Part shown: one piece after another, positions 23,748 to 36,000 of the stretch
Layout of the letters: the number at the start of each line of letters is the position of its first letter
Numbering within the stretch: position 1 is the stretch's first letter
Source of the DNA: Azolla pinnata
Lineage: Eukaryota > Streptophyta > Polypodiopsida > Salviniales > Salviniaceae
Assembly: GCA_037176905.1 (NCBI GenBank)
Contig: JBBBWG010021223.1
Location: 20,668-76,669, forward strand
Length of the DNA stretch: 56,002 nucleotides
Reading direction: 5' to 3'
Position numbers and translations under genes: made by a program
The notes under the pieces: generated by a model
What the model was told of the DNA's origin: nothing
Seen by the model: the letters and a program-made list of their open reading frames with translations, nothing else
Databases searched by the model: none

Positions 23748-26700
23748 ATGAGCTTCTTGGGGCTGGCCAGGTTCGTAACCGCTCTCTTTCCTTCTTTCCT
23801 TCCTTCCTTCCTTCCTTCCTTCCTTCCTTCTCTCCCCCCCACCCCCTCTCCTTCTTGTTTCGCTCATTCCTCAAATTGATCCCCTCGGCGATGGCCCTGC
23901 TGAACGATTCGCCGTATTTCATCATTCGTGTCATCCTCGTCATCTTGCCCCCCCTCATCGTACGCCTTCCTTCATCCATCGCTGCATCATACGTACATAC
24001 ACACACACACACATCGTGGATTGATGGTGGCATCACGCATTATGGATTAATGGATGGATGGATGGATGGATCGATCGATAGATGGAGATGAACGGATTAT
24101 TTGATCATGCGTTTCTGAATCTGGTTGCAAATTATGACTGGTTTCATTCGATGAAACTCAAAACGTTTTGTGGTGGGAAACTTTGTGACCGATTTACTGC
24201 ACTTCTCCCCTCCCCCCCCCCCGATAAAGATATGATTGGAAGTTCCCGAGAAATTTATCTCGCTTTTGGATCAGCTGAAACGGTTCCTGCGTTCCTGAAT
24301 TTCCTTTCCGGACAATAATTTGGTTGTATGTTATCTTGGAGGTAACGTTTGCGCTCAAACTTTTTCCCCAGAAAAATGCAGTCTTGATTTTTTCCTTAGT
24401 TGTACATTGCAGAACCTTAATTGATGGCTCTCGTAGCTGGAAGTGAACAACTTTCCAAACTAATAGTCTATTTTCACTTGCTCCTGTTTGAACCGTTCTG
24501 ATACGATTAAAATCATGAAATGATAGTGCATGATCATTCACTTGCTGATGAATGATCATGTATGAATTATGATGTACAGGGATGGCCATGTGAATAATGG
24601 TGATGTATAGCGGTGTTCTATGAGCATGTATGGTGATGCATGGTGGTGACCAAAGATGAGATGATGGATGATGGTGAATATTGATGATGAATGATGAACG
24701 ATGGTGGTGGTTATTATAGCAGTTTCAATCACATTTTCATTTACAATGAGGCTACACAAGTATATGTGAGCATGTGTACATATATTCCTCTCTCTATGGA
24801 ATAATTCATGAACCACTCCAGGAAATTTTTATTCATCATCATCCGATCGTTTTTATAATCAATAGTTGTACAGAACCTACTTAACAACCACTTCTATGGT
24901 TGTTGCCCGAGGAACCAAATGATCATTTTTAATAAGACCCTGATAGGAAGTGGTCCTAAATTCCTCTTGGATGATGACTTACGAAACTGGTCGGCCTAGT
25001 AGCATACTCTGGAATAGGAGGGATGAGGATAGGAAAAGAAGTTGGCATAGTTACATAATGAGCATGATCCCCAAGACATGTGTCGTAAGAGGGTATCATC
25101 ATTTGTATATCATTGCTCTCTGTTAGGTTGCTAACATTAAACACATGAATGCATGATGGAATTGTAGAATTACCTAGATCTTAGTGTCTTCTTGTGGACT
25201 CCATTTGGAAGGACAACTTATTGATTCCAAACCTAACTTTCATATGATAGTATCGACGTTTATCTCTTTCAACAATTGTATGAAATCCGTTCTGTAATTC
25301 TTCAGCTTGGCTGATGTTTCATTGTTACATCCTATAGGAACCAAAGGACATTTCGCCCTAAGAAGAGCACTCCATCAGGGAGTAAGGTATGTTGTATAGT
25401 CATAAACAAGATTAAGTATCAGGGGTTTAGCATCTCATATTCTAATATACATAGGTGTTGGATGTCATTAATCGAAACACTTATATTTTCTCTCCTTGCA
25501 AGAGCTTTTAGTTTGCCCTGGGTTAGGCTGGTTTCTGTTGTCATTGAAATTATATTCTGCTATGCTTTGCTAGGGTGCACAACTGCGAAAGCATATTGAT
25601 GCAACACTAGGGAGTGGAAACTTATGGGAGGCTGTTCGTCTTCCTCCTGGTGAAGATATATATGAATGGCTGGCTGTGAACAGTGAGTGTACATGTCATT
25701 TTATCGTTTGCATAGTAGACTATCACAGAACTGTTCATGGGTATGTTTTGTCTTAAAGAGTATAGTTCCAAACAATGTCTGGAGACGAGCCCAGTTTTTG
25801 TTGTCAATCAAACATTGCTCTGAATGAATGCAAAATAATGAGGAGAAAAGTTGAGGTTTGCCTCATAGAATTCATTGGTAATGAAGGATCCGTAACAGCA
25901 TAACGTTCTGAAGCATCAGTAATAATATTCGTAAAATATATGAGGAAAATTGCAATGCAACTGGTGGTCACAGAATGCAACCTATTTTGAAAGCTAATAA
26001 TCGGGGCTGGGAGGATACATGTAGATGGAAATACTGACAGATTTGGTGATGCTGATGATTAATTATGAAGATGATGATGGTGAATGATGTCTGACAATGT
26101 TAGAGAGCAAATGTGAATCTCATAATCTGTTTCTAAGGATGAAGTTGCAAAAGGGCGGCCTTTAAACATGTTTTCATTGTAGAAAGATTAACAAGTGGCG
26201 TATTATTGTCATTTGTATCATTGGAACTTGCCTCGTGTAAATGGGAACATATAGACTTGATTTTCCCCCTTGAACTTGATGTAGTTGCCCATCAGTAATC
26301 CCGTATTCTATTTAATCTGTCTGTGTAAGCAAGGGTTACAAAGAAATATGTGAATCGTGTGTTTGAATCTGCAGCCGTCGATTTCTTCAATCAGGTCAAC
26401 CTGCTTTATGGAACACTTTCAGAATTTTGCACACCAGAGAACTGCCCAACGATGTCTGCAGGTCCAAAGTATGTAAGAGTAAAACTTCTCTAAGTCTGCT
26501 TTGGGTAACTGATGCTGATAATATACATCTATGTGCAGGCTTTAAAATTTGTTTTGAATCTTGTCGCTCAGGTACGAGTACAGGTGGGCTGATGGTGTAG
26601 AAATCAAGAAGCCAATAGATGTATCTGCCCCAAAATACGTTGAGTACTTGATGAATTGGATAGAGGCTCAGCTGGATGATGAACGCATATTCCCACAACG

Positions 26701-27186
26701 GTTAGGTATGAAATGAGAGATACAATTAACTGGTTGATTTAATTTCCTTAGTGAGAATTGGGGCCTTTATTTTCTTTATGAATGCGAAATAGGAGGTTAT
26801 TGGATGTCTAACTGTGATACCCCTTCTTAGTTTGCATTGGATGATTTGCAGGTACCCCTTTCCCACACAATTTCAAGGATGTTGTAAAGATAATCTTCAA
26901 GAGATTATTTCGTGTCTATGCCCATATTTACCATTCACATTTTCAGAAAATCATCATCCTCAAGGAGGAGGCGCATCTTAACACGTGTTTTAAGCACTTC
27001 ATTCTGTTTACATATGTAAGGTTTTCTCGTACTCTATTTTGCCTCCATATTTAAATAGTTCATTCATGCCTGTAATAGTGAATTGCGTTAATCTATTTTT
27101 GGCAGGAGTTCGGACTGATAGATAAAAGAGAACTTGCTCCACTACAAGAACTAATTGATTCTATTGTCTTGTCATATCCGATGTGA
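23748..27186 (+). CDS. MOB1: MOB1-type kinase activator (Hippo/NDR-LATS pathway), 7 exons, 217 aa
   Basis: Exons 23748-23770, 25338-25386, 25574-25682, 26375-26468, 26572-26705, 26852-27015 and 27106-27186 join in frame (654 nt). The start exon is 23 nt and gives MSFLGLAR, continuing NQRTFRPKK, as in other MOB1 proteins. The first two zinc ligands are Cys79 and Cys84 ([10 protein letters not shown]), the same numbers as human MOB1A; the His pair lies in the conserved [20 protein letters not shown] region. MOB1 binds and activates NDR/LATS-type AGC kinases controlling growth and cell division, in cytosol and nucleus. Length is normal. Departures from consensus are Trp in LWEAVRL (usually Arg or Lys) and DIYEW instead of DLNEW. 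Intron 1 (23771-25337) is 1567 bp with CTTC and ATGG microsatellites. Confidence 0.96.
23783..24085. repeat. CTTC, CA and ATGG microsatellites in MOB1 intron 1
   Basis: (CTTC)n lies at about 23788-23832, (CA)n near 23998-24012 and (ATGG)n at about 24048-24070. Confidence 0.85.
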
Positions 27187-28466
27187 TCGATTGATTCTTT
27201 TGGTATTGATGGGTTCGGCATATAACCCCACTCAAATAAAGTTCACATAGACATCTCGTGTATAAAGAGACAAAAGGGGAATTTCATATCTCAGATTCAT
27301 GTCTCAAAGCATGTATTTGCGTGTGTGCATGCATTTGAGAGTGTGTAAAATGATTCTATCTGACCTCCGCTGACATTGAGGTAAGGACAAGTGTCACAAA
27401 CTAGTAGTAATATCTGCTAGCTGAGATCATGGAGAATTGGGGACCCACCTGGAAATAAATTTAGCTTGTTTGAAGCTGGGAAAGACAAGAATTCAACAAA
27501 TTAGATAATATTTGAAAGAATGTTTTAGCAAATGTTGTGCTTCAAGGACTTCAAATAAGAGTTTTATATTGAAAGCTCAATTATGCTCATTAGAACCTTA
27601 AAAGAAATGATTGCAAAAACCGTTCTGTTTCAGTTACACATGATTTCTAGCAGATATGGAAAGCTTTCTACCTTGTAGGTTGCAAGGTGGTTTTAAAAAA
27701 TCATGAAAAGCTTGTACGACTAAAGATCGTTCCTTCGTTGAGGATGTAAATGCTATCCAACTCCGGGGATTGAAGGAACAACCAAAGATCTCTTTCCAAT
27801 GGTAGCTTTGCCTATTTAATGGGATATGATCTCTCACGGCAAAAAAAATCAATGCCTAAGGACTGAGATTCACAACAGGTGTTAGGAGTCTATCTCAATT
27901 CAGAATCATCAACATGCTATAAAACCTGATACAATTCACACCTCAAGGGTTCTCCACGCTCACCAGAAAATGAGCACACCCAGCTTTATGGTGAATTCTC
28001 TTAGCGGTATGTCATTAAGCACGGTTTATAGAGCTAACACTTTCTTAAAAGCACAGTTAGTAGCCATTCAACAGTGCCCATAGAGGTAAACATTTATTTG
28101 ATGGATGACATTGCCCATCAATACTATTTATTCACTTAACAAGATTACAATATCGAATCCCTCATGCACATCATGGATTATGGCACAGTGATTCACATGC
28201 AAAAATAATAATTTAGACATTTGTACCCTCAAAAAATGTATGGAGCTTCAAATCCATGTTCTGGTTCAGTTGGTATGGTATCTACAATTCAATATCCACA
28301 ATCCCTCAAATATCTATCGCCATCCTAGATCAAGAAAGCAGCACTGATCATTCACTTACATCCAGACTTGCTCAAAAGACTCTCAAGTCGATTTTGAGAA
28401 CATATTTAGGGATCAGATTCATACCTTCAAATAGTAGGAAAACGAAGAACATTGCTTCCTGTTTCC
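27187..28466. other. Convergent intergenic region between MOB1 and the RNF25-like gene
   Basis: AT-rich, no gene recognised. It must contain both 3' UTRs. Frames of 60-80 codons present have no recognisable homology. Confidence 0.6.
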
Positions 28467-31395
28467 TTACTTGGCACCTTCTTGAGTACGCTTAACCCAA
28501 TGTGGCCTCCCACCACGAGGGCCTTGTTGCCTCCCCCTTCTTTGAGGCTTAGAATTAGGTTGGTTTCCGAATGCATTCTTAACCGAGCTACTTGCTTCAA
28601 AACCAGCCTGACTTGGGGGATTTTGGGAGTCTAAAGCTACATTATCAAGTTCAACGACCACTTCATGTGTATTTGGTGCCTCCTCCGATGCACAGGCAGC
28701 ACCACTCCCTGAACTATGAGAGTGATTTTGTGGTGCTGGTAAGGCAACAAACATACCAGGAACTAACACTTCGAGCTTTTTAGGTTCAATTATGCCACCA
28801 CATTGCTGTTGAGCTGCAAATATATTCTCAAATCTGGCTCTTCGCTCTAATTCACTGGCATTCAACATCACCTCTGGATCAAAACCAAGTTGATGCTCTT
28901 CAACCTGTAAGAGGACAAAAGATCATAGTGCCCTATTAGACCTAATAACCTATGACAACATTTAGTTAATCAGTAAAAGAAAATGATCCGTTGAGGGATT
29001 TGAGAAGTAGAAAAGCCGAAGCTTCGAAATATATGTTCTTAACTTACTTCTTCGTTGAGGGAATGAGCAGTGACAGTATTGTGAATGGACAGGATATCCT
29101 CAGCATTCACTGACTTTCGGCACACAGGACAGTTCAGTTGTAAAGCTTCAAGAAGGTTCCTCTGGCTGCGAACTCAATTCCAAGCTATGGAGTGAGATTC
29201 CATATATACTAGCAAGGTACATGTCTGCAGATAGGTGCATGTGATTTTCTTTTTTAAGCAGCAAACCTCTCACATATTTTCATCTTGGTTTCTATCCAAC
29301 ATAAGTTCACAGCTGAGACCTCGATCGAGCAAGATCCACCGAAACCATGTACTGAAGCAATCGCTACAGGAGTTTGACAAAACACAGATTTTGATCAATG
29401 GACAAAACTTTTCAAAAAAACACAGATTTTGATCAATGGTCATTCACCAACCTGTGAAAACAATGAAAACAAGACATGAGCTTCATCAAAGGTTTCAACC
29501 CAGAGGATTCATACCCCATCGATAGCGGAAACATACAGAAACAGCAGTCTCCATCAGGTTGATTCATCTCCGTAAGCCTGTCTAACGCTGCCTATTTCCA
29601 TACATACCATAATTTTAGGGAGGCATTATTTGACTTTTTCTTTATTTCTAGCCAGAATTCTTATCTATTACAACAAATGCTGTTCATTAAGCAATATTCA
29701 ATTGACTCATCCATCTTTTCTCTCTATATAATGTTTCCAAGCATCTAGGAAAGCTGTAGGAAAAGAAAGTATTAAAGCAACGGCATATGCAAAGAAAAAA
29801 ATTGCAACATAAAATACCTCACATACAGCCACCAACATTGGATTTGAACTGAGCTCATTTGAAAGATCTTGTAGTTCTGACAGCAAGAAAGATTCCCTCT
29901 TTTCTTCCAATCCTTTTGTGTCCTTGAGCTCCAATAAAGGTGGTTTTTGTGGATACTACTAATTCAACAAAACTCGATTCATTGTTTGTTCCCATCACTT
30001 GTCTCTGCTGGTTCTTACATACATACCTGAGGGGTCGCTTTCATGACGAGAACAGCTTCAACAAACTGCATGAAGTATAAAAATCAGACGATCTTTAAAC
30101 CACTCACTGGAAAAGCTCATTGGAGGTGAGAAATGACCATAATTGCAAAAAGACATCAACTTTATCAGCTTTTTAAAATAGGGCACAAAAATACAGCTAC
30201 TATGAATTGAAATGCAGTTGGTCGAATCTTAAACCCTTGTTTCATGACTGAATAAAGATAATTCCGTAAGTGTAATCTGCTTTGCTGTCCATTAGACAGC
30301 TTGAAAGACTATGTTTGTCACAAAGGAAGAACTATAGAATGGCCAATCAACCTTGAAAAAGAGAATACAAAAGGATACACATGTACGAATATACAACAAT
30401 TAGTTAGACTGCCTTACGGTAAAATTGAACTTTGTAGAATACAATGTATGGCATAAAAGAGACTTGTAATATGTTACTATTCATCTATTTGAGAGGGGTT
30501 TGTCTTGACTTTCTCTAATAGTAAGCAGAGCTAAACAGAAATTGAACTAACCGAATGTCAGACATAACATCATTATCGGCTTTTAAATGGAAAAATCAAT
30601 CGTAGGATATATCATGAAAAGCCAAAATGACATGCAAACTTCAATCCGTGTGATCATGGAAAGTGATATGAATGCCAATACTATCATTCCGAGAAAAGAA
30701 AGACCACAAACAGCATCCCACATTCCAGCATTAAGATCATTACAGCACTGAATCATGATACCAATTTCAGTCATTGTCATCGTCAAATGCAACGCAGAGC
30801 TCGATAGTAATAGGTCTTGAAACAGAGAAAAAAGATAAGGAATGCCAAGATTTGTGATGACAAAAAGCCCATTCCAGCGTTAGCATCATGAGAATACAGA
30901 GTGAAGATGCAAATTTCCATCAAAAGCATCATGGAAGCCCGTGAAGTATCGAAAATATATCTTGAAGCAGAGGAAAAGGATCACGAAAGGCAAACTTTGG
31001 TGATGAGATCATTTTCCAGCTACAGGACATCAAGACTGATGCTTAGGGATCGCTAGGTAAGAGTCTAGACGGAAGCTCAAATTGCTTCCTTCAGAAAAGA
31101 AACGGCATTCCTTTCAAACGCGAGCATGCCGAACGAGAGAAGACAGGAAGCGAAATCTATCGGGAAGAGGTCGGGGCCATTTCCGGCGAGGATTTGCTGG
31201 AAAGAAATCACGGAAGAAAGAAGCGGGGAAAACCTGTTGAGAGATGTCATCTGCCGTGCGGGGCTTGAGACGGACAAGCAGGTGAGGAGGCGATCGTTGG
31301 AGGACGGTGCAATCGCTACCATACACGGAAACGGCGGCGTCGACTTCTGCATCGGTCTCGGCCTCTGCTCCGACGTCTCGGTCTGCGTCTGCCAT
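28467..31395 (-). CDS. RNF25: RNF25-type E3 ubiquitin ligase (RWD + RING), 7 exons, 374 aa
   Basis: On the minus strand, exons 31395-31234, 30065-30027, 29955-29818, 29591-29452, 29363-29274, 29165-29048 and 28904-28467 join in frame (1125 nt). The RWD domain spans about 1-112 (VSVYGSDCTVL; PPHLLVRLKPRTADDISQQ; YPQKPPLLELKDTKGL). The RING follows with ligands Cys129, Cys132, Cys154, His156, His159, Cys162, Cys202 and Cys205 (DCCFC; SCFHCFHSDC; NCPVCRK). The spacing between the sixth and seventh ligands is long, about 40 residues. The C-terminus is Arg/Gly-rich (RRGRQQGPRGGRPHW), as in RNF25. The family transfers ubiquitin with UBE2D/E-type E2s; in animals RNF25 acts with RNF14 on stalled ribosomes, and the plant role is inference. 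Exon 2 is a 39-nt mini-exon and intron 1 is 1168 bp. Confidence 0.93.
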
Positions 31396-31494
31396 CGCCG
31401 CCGCCTCTCTCTCTCGCTCTCGTCCGTCTCTCGATCGGGATCGGACCTCCTGCGTCAGAGACTCTGGTTTTCCATATTTCCTGCAAATGCCCCT

Positions 31495-31625
31495 TTCTTC
31501 TTCTTCTTCTTCTTCTTCTTCTTTTCTTCTTCTTTCTTTCTTTCTTCTTCTTTCTTTCTTCTTTCTTTCTTCTTCTTCTTCTTTCTTTCTTTCTTCTTCT
31601 TTCTTTCTGCTTCTTCTTAGATCAG
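31495..31625. repeat. CTT/CTTT pyrimidine microsatellite upstream of RNF25
   Basis: A run of TTC and TTTC units starting about 100 bp before the RNF25 start codon, probably in the leader or core promoter. It leads directly into the telomere-motif satellite. Confidence 0.9.
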
Positions 31626-32440
31626 ATTCCAGTTTAGTGTTGGAATTTTAGGGTTTAGGGTTTAGAGTTTAGGGTTTAGGTTTCTTCTTCTTGCTTTCTT
31701 CTTCTTCTAAGATCAGATTCTAGTTTTGTGTTGGAACTTTAGGGTTTAGGGTTTAGGGTTTAGGGTTTAGGGTTCTTCTTCTTTCTTTCTTCTTCTTCTA
31801 AGATCAGATTCCAGTTTTGTGTCGGAACTTAAGGTTTTAGGGTTCTTCTTCTTTCTTTCGGCTTCTTCTTAGATCAGATTCCAGTTTAGTGTTGGAACTT
31901 TAGGGTTTAGGGTTTAGGGTTTAGGGTTTAGGGTTTAGGGTTTAGGGTTTAGGGTTTAGGGTTTAGGGTTTAGGGTTTAGGATTTAGAATTTAGGGTTTA
32001 GGGTTTAGGGTTCTTCTTCTTTCTTTCTGCTTCTTCTTAGATCAAATTCCAGTTTAGTGTTGGAACTTTAGGGTTTAGGGTTCTTCTTCTTTCTTTCTTC
32101 TTCTTCTAAGATCAGATTCCGGTTTTGTGTTGGAACTTAAGGGTTTAGGGTTTAGGGTTTAGGGTTTAGGGTTCTTCTCCTTTCTTTCTGCTTCTTCTTA
32201 GATCAGATTCCAGTTTAGTGTTGGAACTTTAGGGTTTAGGGTTGTTCTTCTTTCTTTCTACTTCTTCTTAGATCAGATTCCAGTTTATGTTGGAACTTTA
32301 GGGTTTAGGGTTCTTCTTCCTTCTTTCCGCTGCTTCTTAGATGAGATTCCAGTTTAGTGTTGAAACTTTTGGGTTTAGGGTTCTTCTTCTTTCTTTCTGC
32401 TGCTTCTTAGATCAGATTCCAGATTAGTGTTGGAACTTGC
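31617..32440. repeat. Composite satellite: 70-100-bp unit with embedded telomere repeats
   Basis: Ten copies of AGATCAGATTCCAGTTTAGT followed by GTTGGAACTT begin near 31620, 31710, 31800, 31870, 32039, 32107, 32197, 32269, 32338 and 32409. Each is followed by a variable number of TTTAGGG units and then TTCTTCTTCTTTCTTTCTGC. The longest telomere tract (31900-31979) has about 11 near-perfect units. The telomere motif is in the same orientation throughout and varies from about 1 to 11 units between copies. Confidence 0.95.
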
Positions 32441-32957
32441 CCTTCTTGATGCGAATCCTCGCAGCTCCGCCGAAACACGATTCGCTCGAGAAAAGCCACA
32501 GATCGAACCCCCCCGAATGCAACACAGACGGAAACATGCAACGCCTGATCGACGCGGGCACTCTGGGTTTTTTTTTTTTCCCCCCAGCGAGAGATTCCCG
32601 TAAGAAGCAACAGATATAGTAGAAAAACCCCTCTAGGGGAAAAGCGTACAATCACGCCCGATCGGTTGGCCCAGCACCGTGCTCTACTTGCTGCTTACTA
32701 TCTATCTATCGGGAGAAAGAGGCGGAGCTTCGGCTGCGATGGGCGAGCGGAAATGTTTGTAAGCCCTTGAAGAATGTCCGAGGCAAATATCGGCGGGGCA
32801 TTACAGAGAGCAGAAGAACATACGAGGCGAAGGCCGGAATCGGGATGGGCCGGTTTTGATGGCAAGTTATTGCAAATCCCAATGTTTCGTCAGGCGAAGC
32901 AATGGAAACAGAGACACAGAGGCAGAGAGAGAGAGAGAGGGGTTTCGGGCTCGAGGC
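32441..32957. other. Spacer downstream of the glycosyltransferase
   Basis: Holds the presumed 3' UTR of the glycosyltransferase on the minus strand and a GAGAGA tract near 32925-32940. No separate gene recognised. Confidence 0.5.
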
Positions 32958-35446
32958 TTACGATTCGGCCACCGTAGCAGGAGGAGGAGCAGGGGTGGTA
33001 GCAAGAGAGCTCATGGAATCCACGAGAGATTCCAGGCTCCGGAAGGTGGATCCGCCGGGCCTGACGACGGATTCCGCTTGTCGCCTGAGCTCGAGGCCGC
33101 GCCTGCGGAGGGCGACGCCAGCACCGCCGCGCATTACATCCACGAGAACTCGACAGACTTCGTCTCTGCCGACGACCGCCGCGTTCCCCGCGTCTGGCCT
33201 TTTCTCGAAGCCGCGGCCGAGGCGGAGCGAGTCGACGAGGAAGCGCGCGTTCACACCTTGCTCGGCCTTGTCCGGCCAGCAGAGCACGGGGAGGCCGCGG
33301 AGCGCGAGGTTCTCGAGGATCGAGTTCCAGCCGCAGTGGCTGAGGAACGCGCCCACGGAGCGGTGCGCGAGGACCTCCATCTGGGGAGCCCAGGGCGTGA
33401 AGAAGCCGCGGCCCCCGACGCGTTCGAGGAAGCCGTCGGGGAGCAAGTCCGACAAGGAGCCGGAGATCGAATCGGCGCGGATGACCCAGAGGAACGCGGC
33501 CCCGCTGGCCTCGACGCCGAGGGCCAGTTCCCGCATCTGGCTCGCGCTCGAGAACGTCGACAGAGTCCCGAACGACATGTAGACGACGGAGTCGGGATCG
33601 CGCGAATCGAGCCACTCGAGGCATCTGGAATCCTCCTCCTTATCATCATCGCCGCCGCGGAGCCCTGCTTTCTGCTGCTTGCCCACGCGGCCGCCGTCCG
33701 CAGACAGGAACAGGGGCCCCGCCGTGTACACACTGCACCGCGTCCGCAGGTGCCGTATCGCGGCCTCCTCGATGTCCTCGAACGAGTTCAGGATCAGGCC
33801 CGATGTCCGCTCCAGGTGCGCGAACATGTTGAGCGTGAACCGCGCGTGGAAGTGCGTCAGATCCGGGAGCTGCATCGACCACGGGAAGTCGGCTGGCCGC
33901 ATCGGCGGCGCCCCCGGGCACTCGATCGCCCCCGTCCTCCCCTCTGCGATCGAATTTACCCAAATCGCCCCGATCTAATCGCCACACTTTCTTTGCTTTT
34001 CTTTTACGAGCCCGATCCTATCGTCATGTCTGGATCTACCAGTATACCGATGTCTCCTCCAGAGAGAGAGAGAGAGAGACAGAGAGATTCGCTATTCGAA
34101 TCGCGGATCATGAGCCCCACATATATGCAATCTGCCCTCGAATCGGCGATTGTGAGCCCATGCAGATCCGCATCCCGGATCGGGGGATCATTAGCCCATT
34201 TCGTGCACGGCACCCAATGCGGATCTGGCGAAATGTGTGATGGGGCCATACGAGCGGTTACCTGATCCCGAACAATCACATCGTCGACCTGATTGTGGTC
34301 AATCAGTCAGTCGATTGCGGGGTTAAGCCCGTCTTCGATTCTGATTTCCCTCTTTTTCTTAACATGGGTTTTTCTTAACCCATGCACCCGAGAGACATGG
34401 GCCATGAGGTCGATGAATGATGTGACTGTTCTGATCAGTTTCCGCTCGTAACATAGCACACAATGTGCGATTGGGGCGATCCGAGGAAGCCCATTGTTCC
34501 AGCGAATCGACGAGCAATCGCAAGATCGACCCATCGTCGTCCATTCCTCGTGGGGCAACCCGAGGAATGCACCGGGCGATCTGAGAATTATTCGAGCGAA
34601 TCAATGAGCTATAGCACGATCGATTCCTCCTGAACAGAATGCATCGGGGCGATCCGAGAATTATGCCGGCGAATCGGTGGGCTATAGCACGATCGATTCC
34701 ACATCGACACTTCATCGATTCCACACATCGATTCGTCATGGATTCCACACATCGATTCGTCATCGATTCCACACGTCGATTCGTCATGGATTCCACAGCT
34801 ATGCGTCATCGATTCCACACATCGATTCCACACATCGATTCGTCACCGATTCACGATCGATTCTTCACCGATTCACGATCGATTCGTGATGGATTCGTGA
34901 TGGATCGAAGCGATCGGACCCGCATACCTTGGAAGGGCATGATCCCGAGGGCGACGAGGCGGGGGGCATCGGACATGACGCAGCAAGCGGTGGCGTTGCT
35001 GGCGAAGAAGGAGAAGAGCGGGATGCCGAAGCGGGCGGCGAGCGCCGGGGCGCGCTGAACAAACACGTCCGAAACGATGCACGAAAGCTTCGGCGGGGTC
35101 CGCAGGAGATCGGGCAACAGCCGCTCCACGGCTCCGCAGATGTTGTCCGAGGATTGCGCCGCGTGCTGGATCCCGGAGCCCGGGGCCGCCCGCGGGAGCC
35201 CGTCGGGGACGGCGATCGTCCGCAGTGTGAAACCGCCGCCGCCTTCCTCCTCGCTCGTCTTGCCTGATGTCCATGATCCTGCCTGGTGCAAGGAGATTAT
35301 AGATGTGAACACGAACCGCGTCCCTGGCGACGACGAAGACGACGATTCCGCGAGCTTCCTCGCTAGCTGGAGCAGAGGGTGCAGGTGTGTGGGGATTGGG
35401 AAGGAGAGGAGAAGGGCATGGATTGTAGTAGTAGTAGTAGTTGTTG

Positions 35447-35478
<32 letters not shown>

Positions 35479-35513
35479 GGTGGTGCTTCAGATTCAGCAC
35501 CTCTCTTAGCCAT
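32958..35513 (-). CDS. Family 1 UDP-glycosyltransferase (UGT), 2 exons, 523 aa
   Basis: On the minus strand, exons 35513-34928 and 33943-32958 join in frame (1572 nt). The N-terminal acceptor domain starts IHALLLSFPIPTHLHPLLQL with the catalytic His near residue 43. The C-terminal donor domain has VVYMSFGTLS and a PSPG box from Trp380: WAPQMEVLAH, FLSHCGWNS, then GLPVLCWPDKAEQ ending in Gln, usually linked to UDP-glucose preference. The box is 45 rather than 44 residues, one extra between the Glu of ILEN and the Pro of GLP. The family transfers sugar to small molecules in the cytosol; the acceptor cannot be predicted. Pro and Thr runs (about residues 11-30) come from GGT/GTT/GTA microsatellites. 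The single intron (33944-34927) is full of GATCGATTC-type repeats. Both exons are strongly GC-rich. Confidence 0.92.
34440..34912. repeat. GATCGATTC-rich tandem repeats in the UGT intron
   Basis: Two nested arrays. Units of 60-80 bp contain CGATCCGAGAATTAT, GCGAATC, GAGCTATAGCACGATCGATT (near 34470, 34555 and 34640). From about 34700, 20-24-bp units of the type ACACATCGATTCGTCATGGA occur about nine times up to the exon 1 donor. Confidence 0.85.
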
Positions 35514-36000
35514 AGCTTTAGCTAACTAGCTCTTGACACAAGAGCAGAGAGGAAGGGCCACAACAAGATGGGAAGAGAAGCAAGAAGAGCATGGGGAGAG
35601 ATGGGCTTGTGACTATTGCCTCCCCCTTTTGACTTTTCTTCTCTTTGTTTGTTTGTTTGTTTGTTTGTTTGCTTGCTTGCTTGCTTGCTTGCCCTGTTCC
35701 AGTGTGGAGTACTTGCTTTTTAACTGCCCTCTGATTGAACCCAAGGGGACAGATCTGACAAATGCCGACAAACAGCGTACTTGGTGACTGGCCCCTCCTC
35801 CGCATGGTTGTACGTACTTCGGCGATTGACTCCTCCGCAGAACGAGCCACTCCCGACCAAATCCTGGTTCAGGGTTTAGGGCTTAGGGTTCGGGGACTAA
35901 GGTTCAGGGTTCAGGGTTTAGGGTTTAGGGTTTAGGGTTTAGATGGCGAGCCGCATCGCATTGGGCATGTCGCCGGGGAGAACAACATTGGATGCGAGAT
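35514..36000. repeat. UGT upstream region with TTTG/TTGC and telomere-motif repeats
   Basis: (TTTG)n then (CTTG)n spans about 35645-35692. A degenerate to perfect TTTAGGG array spans about 35868-35942. The UGT promoter should lie here; no specific element can be assigned. Confidence 0.6.

Noticed and set aside
24590-24730. Possible continuation of the upstream GATGGT minisatellite family in MOB1 intron 1
   Set aside because: Only short, irregular ATGATG/GATGGTG words without the conserved core; simple low complexity.
31617-32440. CRISPR-like regular array
   Set aside because: Units vary in length, spacers are telomere repeats rather than unique sequence, and the context is a plant nuclear genome.
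32856-34265. 469-codon plus-strand frame
   Set aside because: It is antisense to the UGT exon 2 and intron; GC-rich DNA has few stops, and the minus strand carries the PSPG box and family motifs.
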